Shown: positions 1 to 9,900 of the stretch, piece by piece
Numbering within the stretch: the first letter of the stretch is position 1
Layout of the letters: every line of letters starts with the position of its first letter
Assembly (NCBI GenBank): GCA_026388185.1
Contig: JAPLKG010000011.1
Span: 248,001 to 312,000 of the forward strand
From: Candidatus Eisenbacteria bacterium
Lineage (GTDB): Bacteria > Eisenbacteria > RBG-16-71-46 > JAFGJU01
Length of the DNA: 64,000 nt
Reading direction: 5' to 3'
The notes under the pieces: generated by a model
Seen by the model: only the letters and a program-made list of their open reading frames with translations
Database searches by the model: none
Told to the model about the DNA's origin: nothing
Program-made: the position numbers and the translations under genes

Positions 1-337
1 GCTGATCGAGCCTTCCCTCGACAACCTCTTTGCGTCCCATCGTGGGGACTCCGGAGTGAATCAGAGAAGCGATAAAGGGCTCTTCGACCGGCAATTTGAT
101 GTTCGAGAATGCCGTGTCGTGGGAAGGACGATTGACGAACCCGGAGAGCGAGGTGTTCAGCCTGTTGAAGAGAAAAAGAGCCGACCTCTCCGCAGAGAGA
201 GCGGTGGCCAAGTTAAGAAGGATAATCTCTACGAGCTGGTCAAAGGTGCCTGCACCGTTCAGCTCCTCAGTGAACCGGAGCGCAAACAAGCAATCCTCGT
301 GTGCAACTTTTTCGACATCAATAGTATTCTCTCTCAC
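1..337 (-). CDS. GAF-domain-like protein, N-terminal fragment (cut by left edge)
   Basis: Reading the - strand from a GTG at 337 gives 112 uninterrupted codons that run off the window. An AGGAG lies 9 nt upstream of the GTG. The peptide begins VRENTIDVEKVAHEDC and continues with FTEELNGAGTFDQLVEIILL, then NLATALSAERSALFLFNR. This resembles the start of a GAF sensor domain, where an alpha helix is followed by a strand with the pattern ERSALFLFN. GAF domains bind small ligands or chromophores and usually sit before a kinase, a cyclase or a sigma-54 activator domain. The output domain is outside the window, so the function cannot be named. The coding pattern is clear; the domain call is moderate. 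Confidence 0.6.
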   Translation of the reverse strand, partial: MRENTIDVEKVAHEDCLFALRFTEELNGAGTFDQLVEIILLNLATALSAERSALFLFNRLNTSLSGFVNRPSHDTAFSNIKLPVEEPFIASLIHSGVPTMGRKEVVEGRLDQ

Positions 338-369
338 GCTTTGTCACTCCTATCTTGCCATGCTCTTCA

Positions 370-410
370 GGCCGTTCCACGCGGCACCGGGCAAGACGCC
401 CGGAACGGCC
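370..410. repeat. Inverted repeat with 9-bp arms
   Basis: The arms GGCCGTTCC (370-378) and GGAACGGCC (402-410) are perfect reverse complements separated by 23 bases. No T-run follows on either strand, so it does not look like an intrinsic terminator. It lies 33 bases upstream of the GTG of the leftward GAF-like gene and could fold in its leader or serve as a protein-binding palindrome. Confidence 0.4.
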
Positions 411-976
411 GTGATGAACGCAACCCGAGGAGCCATGCAAGCGACACAGCCAATGTATCATCGCGCGCCGTCGAAGTCAAATGCAACGCGCCGGCAGGGG
501 CTTCCTGCGCCGGCGAGAAAATCAGACGAAGCACTCTCGGCGGAAAGAGGCGTGGATGGTGGTGGAGTGAGGAGTCACGGAAGTATCGACCGTTTTCTCT
601 TGACAAATAGGAGCGGATGCGGAATAATGAACATGAACAGAAAATATAGGGTCCGTCTTGCCTGGGTTTTCCGGGCGGGCGTCGCGGAAGTGTCAGCCTC
701 TCCCGTCAGCAGCCCTCGGGTCCGGGAGATAAGCTGCCAAAAATAACAGACCTACCAAACAATCCGCATCTTGCCTGTCAGCACGGCAGCAGTGCTGGCG
801 CGGAAGCGACGCCTCCCCTGAAGACCCATTTGCTTTTGGTGCGACTTTTCCCGCCCAGGCCGTACATTGAACTCACTCTCTGGCTTCGCTCGCGTCTGGC
901 GATGTCCCATCGTGCCGGCCTTTTCTAGAATTTCCTCACTGTCGCCGTCCTGGCGCCTTGCCGCCGACCTTTTGGT

Positions 977-1006
977 TTGACATTTCTTCGTGTTCCTCGC
1001 TATATT
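977..1006 (+). promoter_or_regulatory. Sigma-70-like promoter, probably for ade
   Basis: TTGACA (977-982), an 18-base spacer, then TATATT (1001-1006). The -35 is perfect and the -10 has four of six consensus bases. It points at ade, whose GTG is about 180 bases downstream. Confidence 0.5.
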
Positions 1007-1190
1007 TCTAGCATCCGGAACGGGACGGCACTCCTGATCAAGAGGTGTCGCACGTGCCGAGGTTAGTGCATTCGGAGCTTTGTGCATTTCGAGGTTCGGG
1101 CATCGAAGGCTCTGTGGAGACTGGACGCCGGACGTGTTGGGTTCGGTGCGGTTTGTCTCGCCGGGCTCACTTCAACCAAGGAGCTAGCAA

Positions 1191-2903
1191 GTGGGAATTG
1201 AAGAACTCATAGCGGTAGCGGCGGGGGAGAGGGACGCGGATCTCGTACTGAAGAACGGCATGGTGGTGAATGTGTTCAGCGGGGAGATCTACAAAGCCGA
1301 CGTAAGCATTCAGGGCAAGAAAATAGCTGGCGTGGGATCGTATTCGGGCAGGAACTCCATAAACGTGGAGGGAAAGTACGTCTGTCCCGGTTTGATTGAC
1401 GGGCACGTTCACATCGAAAGCTCGATGGTTTCGGTCCCTGAGTTTGCCAGAGTCGTGGTGCCTCTGGGCACGACCACGGTGGTTGTCGATCCGCATGAGA
1501 TTGCCAACGTAATGGGATCCGAAGGAATTCTCTTCACCCTCAAGGCCAGTAAGTATAACCCATTAAATGTGTTTGTGATGCTTCCTTCATGTGTTCCTTC
1601 AACCGATCTGGAGACCGCCGGTGCGGAGCTGAAGGCGGTTGATTTGTTCCCGTTTCTCTCTCATAAGTGGGTTCTCGGTCTTGGCGAAATGATGAACTAC
1701 CACGGTGTAATCACTAGGGACGAAGACGTGATGGACATGATAAAGATCGCGAGCGGGAAGCGGATCGATGGCCATGCACCAGGTGTGACGGGTTGCAGAT
1801 TGAACGCATACGCCGCCGGCGGCATACAGTCTGACCACGAGTCCGTCAGCGTGGAGGAGGCAAGGGAGAAGCTGAGGGTAGGCTTTCACATCATGCTGCG
1901 CGAAGGTTCTGCAAGTAAGAACCTCCTCGACCTTCTTCCCTTGGTGAGCGAGCGAAACGCAGACAGGTTTATTTTTGTGACTGACGACAAGCATCCCGGG
2001 GATTTGTTGGGCGAGGGACACGTGAACCACATGTTGAAGCTCGCCGTCGCACACGGAATCGATCCCGCGCTTGCAGTGAAGATGTCTTCGCTCAATGCGG
2101 CGGAGTATTACGGTCTGGAGAAGATAGGGGCCCTGGCGCCTGGCTACTACGCCGACATTGCGGTGATCGACAGTTTCGAAGAATGCCGGGCGAGCCTTGT
2201 GCTCAAGAACGGGGAGGTCGTCGCGAGAGACGGCAACCCGGTGTACGAGCTTCCATCGAGAGATAGACATCCCCTCAGGAGTTCTATGAATATCAAGGCG
2301 GTGAGCGTGGAAGACTTTGTGATTCCCGCGCGAGAGGGGAAGGCAAACGTCATAGGTCTGGTGCCGGGGCAGATCACTACGGAGTGGTTTCGCGAGAAAC
2401 CTACCGTGAGGAACGGCCGAGTGTTTGCCGACGTCTCCTCGGACATCGTGAAGCTTGCAGTGGTTGAGAGACATCACGCGTCCGGCAACGTCGGCCTCGG
2501 TCTTGTCAAGGGTTTTGGCCTCAAGAGAGGCGCATTTGCGTCGAGTGTCGCGCACGATTCCCACAACATAATTGTCGTCGGTGTCGACGAGGGCGACATG
2601 CTCTGCGCCGTGCAGCGCATAGTAGAGATGCAGGGAGGGCTCTGTGTGTGCAGCGGTGGGAAATGCGTGGAGTCTTTGGCCCTTCCGATTGCCGGCCTCA
2701 TGAGCGAGGAACCCATGGGGCTGGTGCGAGACAAGCTCAAAACGCTCAACGCGGCGGCGGCCAGGGAGCTGGGCCTGGGCGTCAGTGACCCCTTCACGAT
2801 CGTATCTTTCCTCGCGCTGCCTGTGATTCCGAAGCTCAAGCTGACAGACAGGGGACTGGTGGACGTTGAAGGTTTTAAGATCATTGATTTGTTCTCGCAG
2901 TGA
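1191..2903 (+). CDS. ade: Adenine deaminase
   Basis: Adenine deaminase converts adenine to hypoxanthine and ammonia in purine salvage; it is a cytosolic, metal-dependent amidohydrolase. The 570-residue product has the usual family length. Visible marks are the metal motif GHVHIESSM (H72, H74, E76), VDPHEIANV near 100, the GVTGCRLNAYAAGG region near 200 and the FVTDDKHP segment near 265, all typical of bacterial Ade. The start is GTG at 1191, with AAGGAG about 8 nt upstream. The gene stands alone: ade is followed by about 120 bases before the next gene. Confidence in the family is high because the whole length aligns in pattern with known Ade proteins. Confidence 0.95.
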   Translation: MGIEELIAVAAGERDADLVLKNGMVVNVFSGEIYKADVSIQGKKIAGVGSYSGRNSINVEGKYVCPGLIDGHVHIESSMVSVPEFARVVVPLGTTTVVVDPHEIANVMGSEGILFTLKASKYNPLNVFVMLPSCVPSTDLETAGAELKAVDLFPFLSHKWVLGLGEMMNYHGVITRDEDVMDMIKIASGKRIDGHAPGVTGCRLNAYAAGGIQSDHESVSVEEAREKLRVGFHIMLREGSASKNLLDLLPLVSERNADRFIFVTDDKHPGDLLGEGHVNHMLKLAVAHGIDPALAVKMSSLNAAEYYGLEKIGALAPGYYADIAVIDSFEECRASLVLKNGEVVARDGNPVYELPSRDRHPLRSSMNIKAVSVEDFVIPAREGKANVIGLVPGQITTEWFREKPTVRNGRVFADVSSDIVKLAVVERHHASGNVGLGLVKGFGLKRGAFASSVAHDSHNIIVVGVDEGDMLCAVQRIVEMQGGLCVCSGGKCVESLALPIAGLMSEEPMGLVRDKLKTLNAAAARELGLGVSDPFTIVSFLALPVIPKLKLTDRGLVDVEGFKIIDLFSQ

Positions 2904-2971
2904 CGAGTCGAGGCCAGTGAGCCCGTCGTAGTGACGAACGCGGTGTCTGTTCTCGCTCGGTCAATTTCTCC

Positions 2972-3000
2972 TTGAAGAACGAGTTGTGACTGCGTATTCT
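2972..3000 (+). promoter_or_regulatory. Possible promoter for the EF-Tu-domain-like gene
   Basis: TTGAAG (2972-2977), 17 bases, TATTCT (2995-3000). A small palindrome around TTCTTCTTAGAAGAAG follows directly. Each box has two departures from consensus, so this is tentative. Confidence 0.3.
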
Positions 3001-3026
3001 TCTTAGAAGAAGAGAGTTTCAGCATA

Positions 3027-3311
3027 GTGGCCGCAAGGAAGGGGGTGAACGTTTTGAAGGAAGAGAAGGTTGGCTTCGTCGAGCACTATTTTGACAAGAT
3101 AAATGTGGCTGCCATCAAGCTGACTAGTGGCAGTCTGGCCGTGGGTGACAAGGTCCACATCAAAGGGCACACGACTGATCTGGAGGAAATCATCAATTCC
3201 ATCCAGATAGAACATGACTCGGTCCAGAAGGCTGACAAGGGCGCGGACATCGGAGTGAAGATCAGCCAGAAAGTTAGAGATCACGACGAGGTGTTCAAGA
3301 TAATCGAGTGA
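3027..3311 (+). CDS. Small translation-elongation-factor-like protein (EF-Tu domain 2 fold)
   Basis: A 94-residue protein with the pattern of a stand-alone EF-Tu domain-2 beta barrel: KVGFVEHYFDKINVAAIKL, then SGSLAVGDKVHIKGHTTD and a terminal GADIGVKISQKVRDHDEVF. Families annotated as translation elongation factor-like protein look like this. They lack a GTPase domain and their role is unknown. The start is uncertain. GTG 3027 gives the longest frame, but TTG at 3054 has a purine-rich AAGGAAGGGGG just upstream and yields MKEEKVGFVEHYF, closer to the family N-terminus. The gene converges with the leftward subtilase gene. Confidence 0.7.
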   Translation: MAARKGVNVLKEEKVGFVEHYFDKINVAAIKLTSGSLAVGDKVHIKGHTTDLEEIINSIQIEHDSVQKADKGADIGVKISQKVRDHDEVFKIIE

Positions 3312-3396
3312 AGGACTGACGACCATCAATCCGCACAGCAGGGCTCTGCTGCGTCATCGGCCGTAGCCAGCAGCCGTAGAGTGGAATTCCTGAGTC

Positions 3397-5880
3397 CTAT
3401 CTGAGGAGAACCGCTTTTACGGAAGAAGAGATTCCTCTTGCCTCCAATCGGATGAAGTAGATTCCAGAGGAAGCCGTTCTGCCGCCCTCATCGGTGCCAC
3501 GCCAGCTTGCAGCTCCGACGACCGTCCCCGGTCCCCATTCGCCTTGCTTGATTGTCTTGACGAAGCGGCCATTGGAATCGAAAACCCGTATGGCGAACTT
3601 CTCTCTCGCTCCGTTTGAAGGCAACACATACCTGACTGTCGTGACGGGGTTGAACGGGTTGGGGAAGTTTTGTCGTAGAGCGGACGGCCCGGGCATGACT
3701 ATCGTCTTATCATGTGCGACCAGGAAGGTAGGAGCCACGGCGTCTAGAATTTTGATCTTGCCGAAGCCCCAGGAATCCGTGTAATCAAGGCCGGTAAAGG
3801 CGTCACGAGCCGCCGATGCAGTGATTCTGTCCCTGACTTGGGCCGGCGTGAGGTCTGGATAAGCCTGGAGCACGATGGCGGCTCCCGCAGCGACGTGTGG
3901 TCCGGCCGCGCTTGTTCCGCTGAATTGACGGAAGCCACCGAACGGCGCGCCGGAATCATCGTGTGATCTTGAGGAATAGACGTCGTAGTTGCCGGGAGCG
4001 GCAATCTCCATTATGGACAAGCCGTCTATTCTCTTGCCTCTGCTGCTGAACTCGCTGAGCTGGCCCGGGTGCACCGTGCCGCTTCCGACGCCTGAGTAGC
4101 TGGAATATCCACGAGTACTGTACGAAGCCAACGTGAACGCGCTGTCAGCGGTGGCGGGCCAGCAGATCGTTTTGTCAGTGCTTCTGTGGCTCGTGAACTC
4201 CATGCCTCCGGACCACGACGTCACGTTGTCGGCAATGAAAGCATTCACTTCCTCGCTTGAGTCCGCTGCGCTTGTGATGCCGAGTTTCCAGCTTCCGCCG
4301 ACGCCGGCGCCACGATACACGTACACGTCGAATTCAACCGTTCCTCTCGCGGAAGTGTCCTTCGCTGAATAGACCCAGTAGGCTCCGATGAACTGGTAGG
4401 AGCCATTGCCGAGCAACAGGGCGCTGATACCCTCAGGCGTAGTTAGCGAGAAGGAGATGTTGTTGGACGGCGTTCGCCAGAGCAAGGTTTCGAATATCTC
4501 AGTCAGCGTGATACCGCTGTACGTGTTGGGCGCATGCGATGTGAGATTCTGTGATCCCAGCGGTTCCAGGGTGACCTGCGCGTGCTTATAACCACGGCAG
4601 AGATTTCCTGCGGGTGTTACCTGGAGCATACTGTCCGAGGCAGCATCGAGCGCCTGCTCATCGTTTGTCGAACCGTCAAGCGGAGTGAAGACGAAATCCG
4701 CGAATTCGTAGAGCACGATCTTGGCCCCCCTCGTTCTCGCCCAGTTGAGGAAGGCAGGCACAGAGAAGTCCTGTGAGAAGTAGTTTCCCACAAGCAGTTC
4801 CGCATCTGGTGCAACTCCGCAGAACCTGCTTCTGCCTCGTATGCCTCCTGCAAGAATTCCGCACACCGAAGTTCCGTGTCCATCCGTGTCCCGTGCGGTG
4901 TCTATGAGGTCTGTTCCTCGAACCCTCTCGATGTTTCCGGCGTTGAGCGTGGCAACGACCTTGGAGCTGCCGAGCGCGATCAGGTCTTCTCCGGGGTCCA
5001 CCGTCAAGTCGCCGTCGGCGTCAGCCAGAATGAATAGCCCTTCGCCGTACGTCGGAGTGCTTTCGCTGAAGCCCGCACTCCTTCCGTGGTCTCTGACGCC
5101 ATTGTCGTTGGCGTCGTTGTACAGCCAGTCCCAGTGCGCCTGGAAGATATGGTCTTTGTTGCTGGTTCCGTTTCCGCCGAACGTGTGCGCCGGGTCGTAA
5201 ATCTCCCCGTCCAAGAAATTGAGACGTTCACCGTTGTCGCAAAGACCGTTTTGGTTCAAGTCGACTCCGTCCACGCCGGGGTCAAACACGCCGTTCAGGT
5301 TCACGTCCAGCCACTGCAATGTATCACCGTCGGCTCTCCAGAACTGCGGATGGAAGACGTCAATGCCCGTGTCGAAGTCGGCTATGATCACGCCCTGGCC
5401 TGTCAGAGATCTGCCCAACTCGTCTGCCTGCTCCCACACGTCGCTTGCCCGTATCTCCGGTCCGCTCACGTCGAGAGTGGGGAGTATCCGGGGGTGCCAC
5501 ACCGACTCTACCGCCACAACGTCCTGTCGCCGTGAAAGAGCATCCATGAGTTCCCAGGGAACGAAGGCGCCATAGATGGTCCCGACCCTGCAGACGTTCC
5601 CGTTGATTCTTTCGAACCTGACGCCCTGCGCTTCGAGGCCGGTTATCTCGGACGGAGCGAGTACGTTGCCGAAGCGTATCGTCACGTTGCATTCATCGCG
5701 GGCCGCAGCCTGTGACAGCGAGCCCTCCGCCAGCCGGGGATGCTTTACCCTTGAGGCAAGAAGTAGTTTCAGCGAGGGGCCGCATTTGTTGAGCCCATCG
5801 GAGGCGAAAACAGCATGGCAGTGGAATACGAGGACCGCAACGACAACAGCGAGGCATGCTGACAACCAGAATGTTCTCAC
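3397..5880 (-). CDS. Secreted subtilisin-like (S8) serine protease with T9SS-type C-terminal signal
   Basis: An 827-residue secreted protease. GTG at 5880 follows AAGGAG with 5 nt spacing and opens a clear signal peptide (VRTFWLSACLAVVVAVLVF, cleavage near FA-SDG). The S8 triad is visible: D170 in FDTGID, H335 in DGHGTSV and S657 in GTSAAGPH. An Asp/Asn-rich stretch between the Asp and His motifs (about 190-300) has DVNLNGVFDPGVDG, LNQNGLCDNGE, NDANDNGVRD and DADGDLTVDPGED, resembling calcium-binding loops. The last 85 residues begin QNFPNPFNPVTTVRY and end GIYFIRLEARG...KAVLLR, the FlgD-Ig-like sorting domain used by type IX secretion. The substrate is unknown. It has its own promoter at 5933-5962 and follows pyrE on the same strand. 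Confidence 0.88.
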   Translation of the reverse strand: MRTFWLSACLAVVVAVLVFHCHAVFASDGLNKCGPSLKLLLASRVKHPRLAEGSLSQAAARDECNVTIRFGNVLAPSEITGLEAQGVRFERINGNVCRVGTIYGAFVPWELMDALSRRQDVVAVESVWHPRILPTLDVSGPEIRASDVWEQADELGRSLTGQGVIIADFDTGIDVFHPQFWRADGDTLQWLDVNLNGVFDPGVDGVDLNQNGLCDNGERLNFLDGEIYDPAHTFGGNGTSNKDHIFQAHWDWLYNDANDNGVRDHGRSAGFSESTPTYGEGLFILADADGDLTVDPGEDLIALGSSKVVATLNAGNIERVRGTDLIDTARDTDGHGTSVCGILAGGIRGRSRFCGVAPDAELLVGNYFSQDFSVPAFLNWARTRGAKIVLYEFADFVFTPLDGSTNDEQALDAASDSMLQVTPAGNLCRGYKHAQVTLEPLGSQNLTSHAPNTYSGITLTEIFETLLWRTPSNNISFSLTTPEGISALLLGNGSYQFIGAYWVYSAKDTSARGTVEFDVYVYRGAGVGGSWKLGITSAADSSEEVNAFIADNVTSWSGGMEFTSHRSTDKTICWPATADSAFTLASYSTRGYSSYSGVGSGTVHPGQLSEFSSRGKRIDGLSIMEIAAPGNYDVYSSRSHDDSGAPFGGFRQFSGTSAAGPHVAAGAAIVLQAYPDLTPAQVRDRITASAARDAFTGLDYTDSWGFGKIKILDAVAPTFLVAHDKTIVMPGPSALRQNFPNPFNPVTTVRYVLPSNGAREKFAIRVFDSNGRFVKTIKQGEWGPGTVVGAASWRGTDEGGRTASSGIYFIRLEARGISSSVKAVLLR

Positions 5881-5932
5881 GGGATCTCCTTCGTCCTGTC
5901 CCGACGGTGGCTCAGGCACACCACCTCACCTA

Positions 5933-5962
5933 ATTATACCACACAAGGGAAGCGCGGTTCAA
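5933..5962 (-). promoter_or_regulatory. Sigma-70-like promoter for the leftward S8 protease gene
   Basis: On the - strand TTGAAC (5962-5957), an 18-base spacer, then a perfect TATAAT (5938-5933). The -35 lies over the last codons of pyrE. The start codon is about 53 bases downstream of the -10. Confidence 0.6.
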
Positions 5963-6546
5963 GCGAGGGGCTTCCCGGGGCGTTTAGTTGCGCTTGCGCC
6001 CGCGTCAAGAATCTCTGACACTCTCAGGATGGCGTCAAAAGGGTAGCCGGCACTCCGTATTTCTTCCGCGCCTCCTTCTTCTCTGTCAACGACTGCCAGA
6101 GTCCGCACGACCACGCATCCCGTCTCTTCTACGGTGCGCGCGGCGGAGAGAATCGAGTTTGCGGTTGTGACAACGTCGTCCACGATTGCCACCTTCCATC
6201 CGTTCTCCAGATTTCCCTCGATGGCTCTGCCCGTCCCGTGGACCTTCACTTCCTTCCTGACGAGGAAGGTCGGCAGCGGCCTTCCTTCGAAGAAGCTAAC
6301 GGCGGCCACCGCCCCTGCAATTGGATCTGCGCCGATCGTAGGTCCGCCCAGCGCTTGGATCTCACCTTCGCCCAGCATCGAGAGGAGAATCTTCGCAAGA
6401 AGGAACGCGCCCTCAGGAAGCGTGCTGACCTTTCGCACGTCCAGGTAATACGGGCTCTTCTTGCCCGAAGACAGAACGAAATCACCGTAGGAGAGGGCGT
6501 GCTCCACCAGAAGTTCCTTCAATCTTCTCTTGTCGCTCTCCTCCAC
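5959..6546 (-). CDS. pyrE: Orotate phosphoribosyltransferase
   Basis: Joins orotate to PRPP to make OMP in pyrimidine synthesis, in the cytosol as a dimer. The 195-residue protein has the N-terminal SSGKKSPYYLDVR orotate/PRPP segment, the flexible-loop lysines in VRKEVKVHGTG (about 97-106) and the PRPP-binding IVDDVVTTANS (about 121-131). TTAN replaces the usual TTGG in that last motif. The start is GTG at 6546, with GAGGAG 5 nt upstream. No other pyr gene is in the window. The upstream region is shared with the divergent subtilase gene at 6901. Confidence 0.93.
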   Translation of the reverse strand: MEESDKRRLKELLVEHALSYGDFVLSSGKKSPYYLDVRKVSTLPEGAFLLAKILLSMLGEGEIQALGGPTIGADPIAGAVAAVSFFEGRPLPTFLVRKEVKVHGTGRAIEGNLENGWKVAIVDDVVTTANSILSAARTVEETGCVVVRTLAVVDREEGGAEEIRSAGYPFDAILRVSEILDAGASATKRPGKPLA

Positions 6547-6900
6547 GATGTCTCCTCGATGCGCGAGCCGAGCCCGTGCTGGTGAAGATATGGCTCACCG
6601 GTAGGCGCTTGTCGTTTGATCCCGGCAAGTGTAGGCAATCCGCGCCGACTGTCAAGCGAAAGCGCCACGACGTACCGCGAGTCCCTCGCGGTCCTCACGT
6701 TCTGCCTCGGACCGCGGAGGGACGGCGCGGTTTGGTGACCGAGCGGATTTGTGCCGAATCAGCGAATCGGTTGTCGCGCGCGGTGCCGTCCGTAACACAG
6801 TTTGACACGACGCCGCCAACTGCTATACTAGGGAAACGGACTATTTCACGGCGAGACACCTACGAGCAACAGCTTGACGACAATAGCAGGAGGAAGTCAG
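6547..6900. other. Divergent intergenic region between pyrE and the second S8 protease gene
   Basis: 354 bases hold the rightward promoter at 6802-6829. I did not find a convincing leftward promoter for pyrE or any small gene with a ribosome binding site. Confidence 0.5.
6802..6829 (+). promoter_or_regulatory. Sigma-70-like promoter with extended -10
   Basis: TTGACA (6802-6807), 16-base spacer, TATACT (6824-6829) preceded by TGC, which is an extended -10 element. It lies about 72 bases before the ATG of the subtilase gene at 6901. Confidence 0.65.
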
Positions 6901-9900
6901 ATGACGGGAGTTCTCCCATTCTCGAGCGGCTCTCGGTTCAAGAAGAAACCGCTTTCGTGCGTAAGCATGTTCCTCGCGACCGCGTTTGTGCTCTGTGGAG
7001 GTGTGGGTGTCGAACGGTGTCAGAGTGAGCCGGCTCAACCAACCGTCGGCGACCTTACCGCCGTTGTCCGGGCGCCCTCGGGTGTGGATGCCGGTACCTT
7101 CGCTGCCAGTTCCTACGTGAGGCTTCACACGACGAATATTTCCTCCCGGCCCGGCGTGTTTTTCGCAAAGGGAGTCCTGGTCGTCCAGCTTGCCCAGGAT
7201 CTCGAACCGACATTTGACGGAGGCGGCAGGCTCAGCACGACCGAGCGCGGGCTGGACGAACTACTTCAGGCGCGCGGTCTACTTCGTGCCGAACGGCTTT
7301 TCCCCTGGGATTGTGAGAAGAACGCCGGAGGCACGTGCAACTTCTTGAGGCTCACCTTTCCCGGAGACGTCGATCTCGAATCGTTGATGAACGAACTCGG
7401 GCAGACGCGCGGTGTGGCCAGTGTGGAGCCGGTGGGAGTTCATCCTGTGGACTATTACCCCAACGACTACTTCTTCTCTGTCCAGAGTATTCAATGGGGC
7501 CTGAACCAGGTGCTGGACCACGACGTAAACGCGCCTGAAGCGTGGGACGTTGAGAAGGGGGATTCGTCTATAGTCGTGGCGATCGTGGACACGGGAGTAG
7601 ACTGGTCGCATCCGGATCTGGGAGGGGTTGCGCCTTACACAGGTGGAAACATCTGGACAAACTGGACGGAGTTTTATGGTGCGGCGGGCGTCGATGATGA
7701 CGGCAACGGTTTCATCGACGACGTGCGAGGCTGGGATTTTGTCACGGACGTTGTGGGCTTTTCGGGTGAGGACGCGGACACGCCCGACAACGATCCCTCC
7801 GACTTCTTCGGTCACGGAACGCACGTCGCCGGGATTGCGTGCGCCCTCACGGACAACACGACGGGCGTCGCCAGTCTCGCCAACGGGTGCAAGATAATGC
7901 CCGTGCGCGCAGGCTGGGGCACGGATGATGGAACAGGAAAGCCTACCGGCGTGGTGGCCATGGATTTCTGCGCCAGCGCCATTCTTTACGCGGCCAGGAA
8001 CGGAGCACGCGTCATCAACTGCAGCTGGGCCAACGACAACTCGGGAGGGCTCGGCGTAGCCGTTGACACTGCAATAGCGCGGGGTGCCATCGTCGTTGTG
8101 TCGGCGGGAAACGATCACACGTCTTCTCAGGCCACGAACTATCTGGGCACAAGAGGAGATTGTTTTGCGGTGGCCGCGACGAACAGCAGGGACCAGAAGC
8201 CATACTACAGTAACTACGGAACCTGGGTAAACTTCTGTGCGCCCGGCGACACTATCGCGAGCACTTACTACAAGTACAGCACCGGCGAGCACGCCTACGC
8301 TTACTACAGCGGCACTTCGATGGCGGCTCCCTTTGTCTCGGCGCTTTCGGCTCTTGTGTTTTCGCAAGACCCCTCACGTACCAGAGCGGACGTGCTCGAC
8401 ATCATTTCTTCCACCTGCGATCCGATTGACGCACTCAATCCCAGCTATTCGGGTCAACTGGGGGCAGGACGAATCGACGCCTACGCCGCTCTGAGCTTCG
8501 GGACCGGCGATTGGCAAGCGAAGACGCAGGGTCAAGTGACCGGTTCTCCCGTGCCAGTGGAAGCCGGCCTCGAGACATACGCGGCCGTGACGAGTTCAGA
8601 CGGGTGTCTCTACGTTTTCGACTCCGGCGGTGAAGCGGTCTCTGGTTGGCCGAAGTGTGGTTTGGGCTCCTCGCTCACGTCCCCCGCTGCCGGCGACGTC
8701 GACGGCGACGGACGACAGGAGCTTGTGGTAGGCACAGGTTCAGGCAACGTACACGTGTGGAGCGCCTCAGGCAGTGTCGAGGCGGGCTGGCCGCAGAGTT
8801 TCGGAAGTGCCGTAATTTCGGGTCCAATGTTGTGCGATCTTGACGAGGACGGTGCGCGGGAGATCGTGTTTGGTTGCGCCGATTCGACAGTGTACGTCTT
8901 GTCCGGAGACGGTTCGCCTGAGACTGGCTGGCCGGTCAAACTCACCGGTCGCGCTTCCTCGCAGCCTTGTCTTGCCGCCATGGGGGCAGACACGGCGTCT
9001 GTCATTCTGATTCCTACTTCCGGCTCCAGGCTCAACGCGCTCAAACTCGACGGCAGCGCTCTGCCGGGCTGGCCCATCACGGTGGGTTCTGCTCTTCTCG
9101 GCGCGCCTTCCGCCGTGGATCTAGACGGCGATGGTCTGAGCGAGGTCTTCGTTGGCGACTCAAACGGAACCGTGTATGCAATCGAAGACACCGGAGTGCT
9201 TCTTGCGGGCTGGCCGCGGGCTGCCTCGGCGTCCCTGACCAGTTCGCTTGCGCTCGGTGACGTCGACGGCGATCGGGTACCCGACGCTGTGGGCGGAACA
9301 TCGGACGGACGGGTGTACGTGTGGAAATTGAATGGCCAACTCTTGTCTGGTTGGCCGGTCGAGACAGGGGGTTCCGTTGCGTCTTCTCCCGCGCTCGTCG
9401 ACCTCGACGCGGACGGCAAGTGCGAGGTAGTCGTCGGTTCGGACGACAGGAACCTTCACGTCTGGTCTTCTTCAGGTACGCCTTTTAGCGGGTGGCCGCG
9501 CAGCACGGGTGGAGCCGTGAAGTCGTCGCCGTGCATCTGGGATTTCGACGAGGATGGTTTGCTTGAGCTTGCCGTGGGCTCCAACGATACGAAGCTTCAC
9601 TTCTGGCGACTCGCAGGTTCGCAGGCCGTGGACAGTCTGATGGCGTGGCAGATGTACAGGCACGACGAATGCAGGAGCGGGGAGTCTGGGTTCGAGGCCG
9701 GAGCTTCTGTCCGGCCCTACGCCGTGGTATTCGCCCCGGACGGAGGTGAGGTTCTCAGAGAGGGGAGTCGCTTCGAAATAGTGTGGATCGCATATTCTCC
9801 CGCAGGCGTTGACTCCGTATCGATTCTGTACTCCGTAGATGGGGGCGCCACTTTCCCTGACACTATCGCCACCGGCGAAGCCAACGACGAGTCCTACGTG

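Larger units (their letters stand above)
338..1190. other. Long region without a convincing gene
   Basis: About 850 bases between the GAF-like gene (- strand) and ade. The open frames here overlap each other on both strands, have arginine/serine-rich low-complexity translations and lack ribosome binding sites. I see one hairpin (370-410) and one good sigma-70-like promoter (977-1006). A divergent promoter for the GAF-like gene was not identified. The stretch from 1007 to 1190 would be a leader of about 180 nt for ade; I recognise no purine riboswitch in it. Confidence 0.5.

Noticed and set aside
56-746. Overlapping rightward frames of 184 and 216 codons near the left end
   Set aside because: They overlap the clear leftward GAF-like frame, lack ribosome binding sites and encode low-complexity Arg/Ser-rich peptides.
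752-1087. 111-codon leftward frame
   Set aside because: No ribosome binding site or motif, and it spans the ade promoter.
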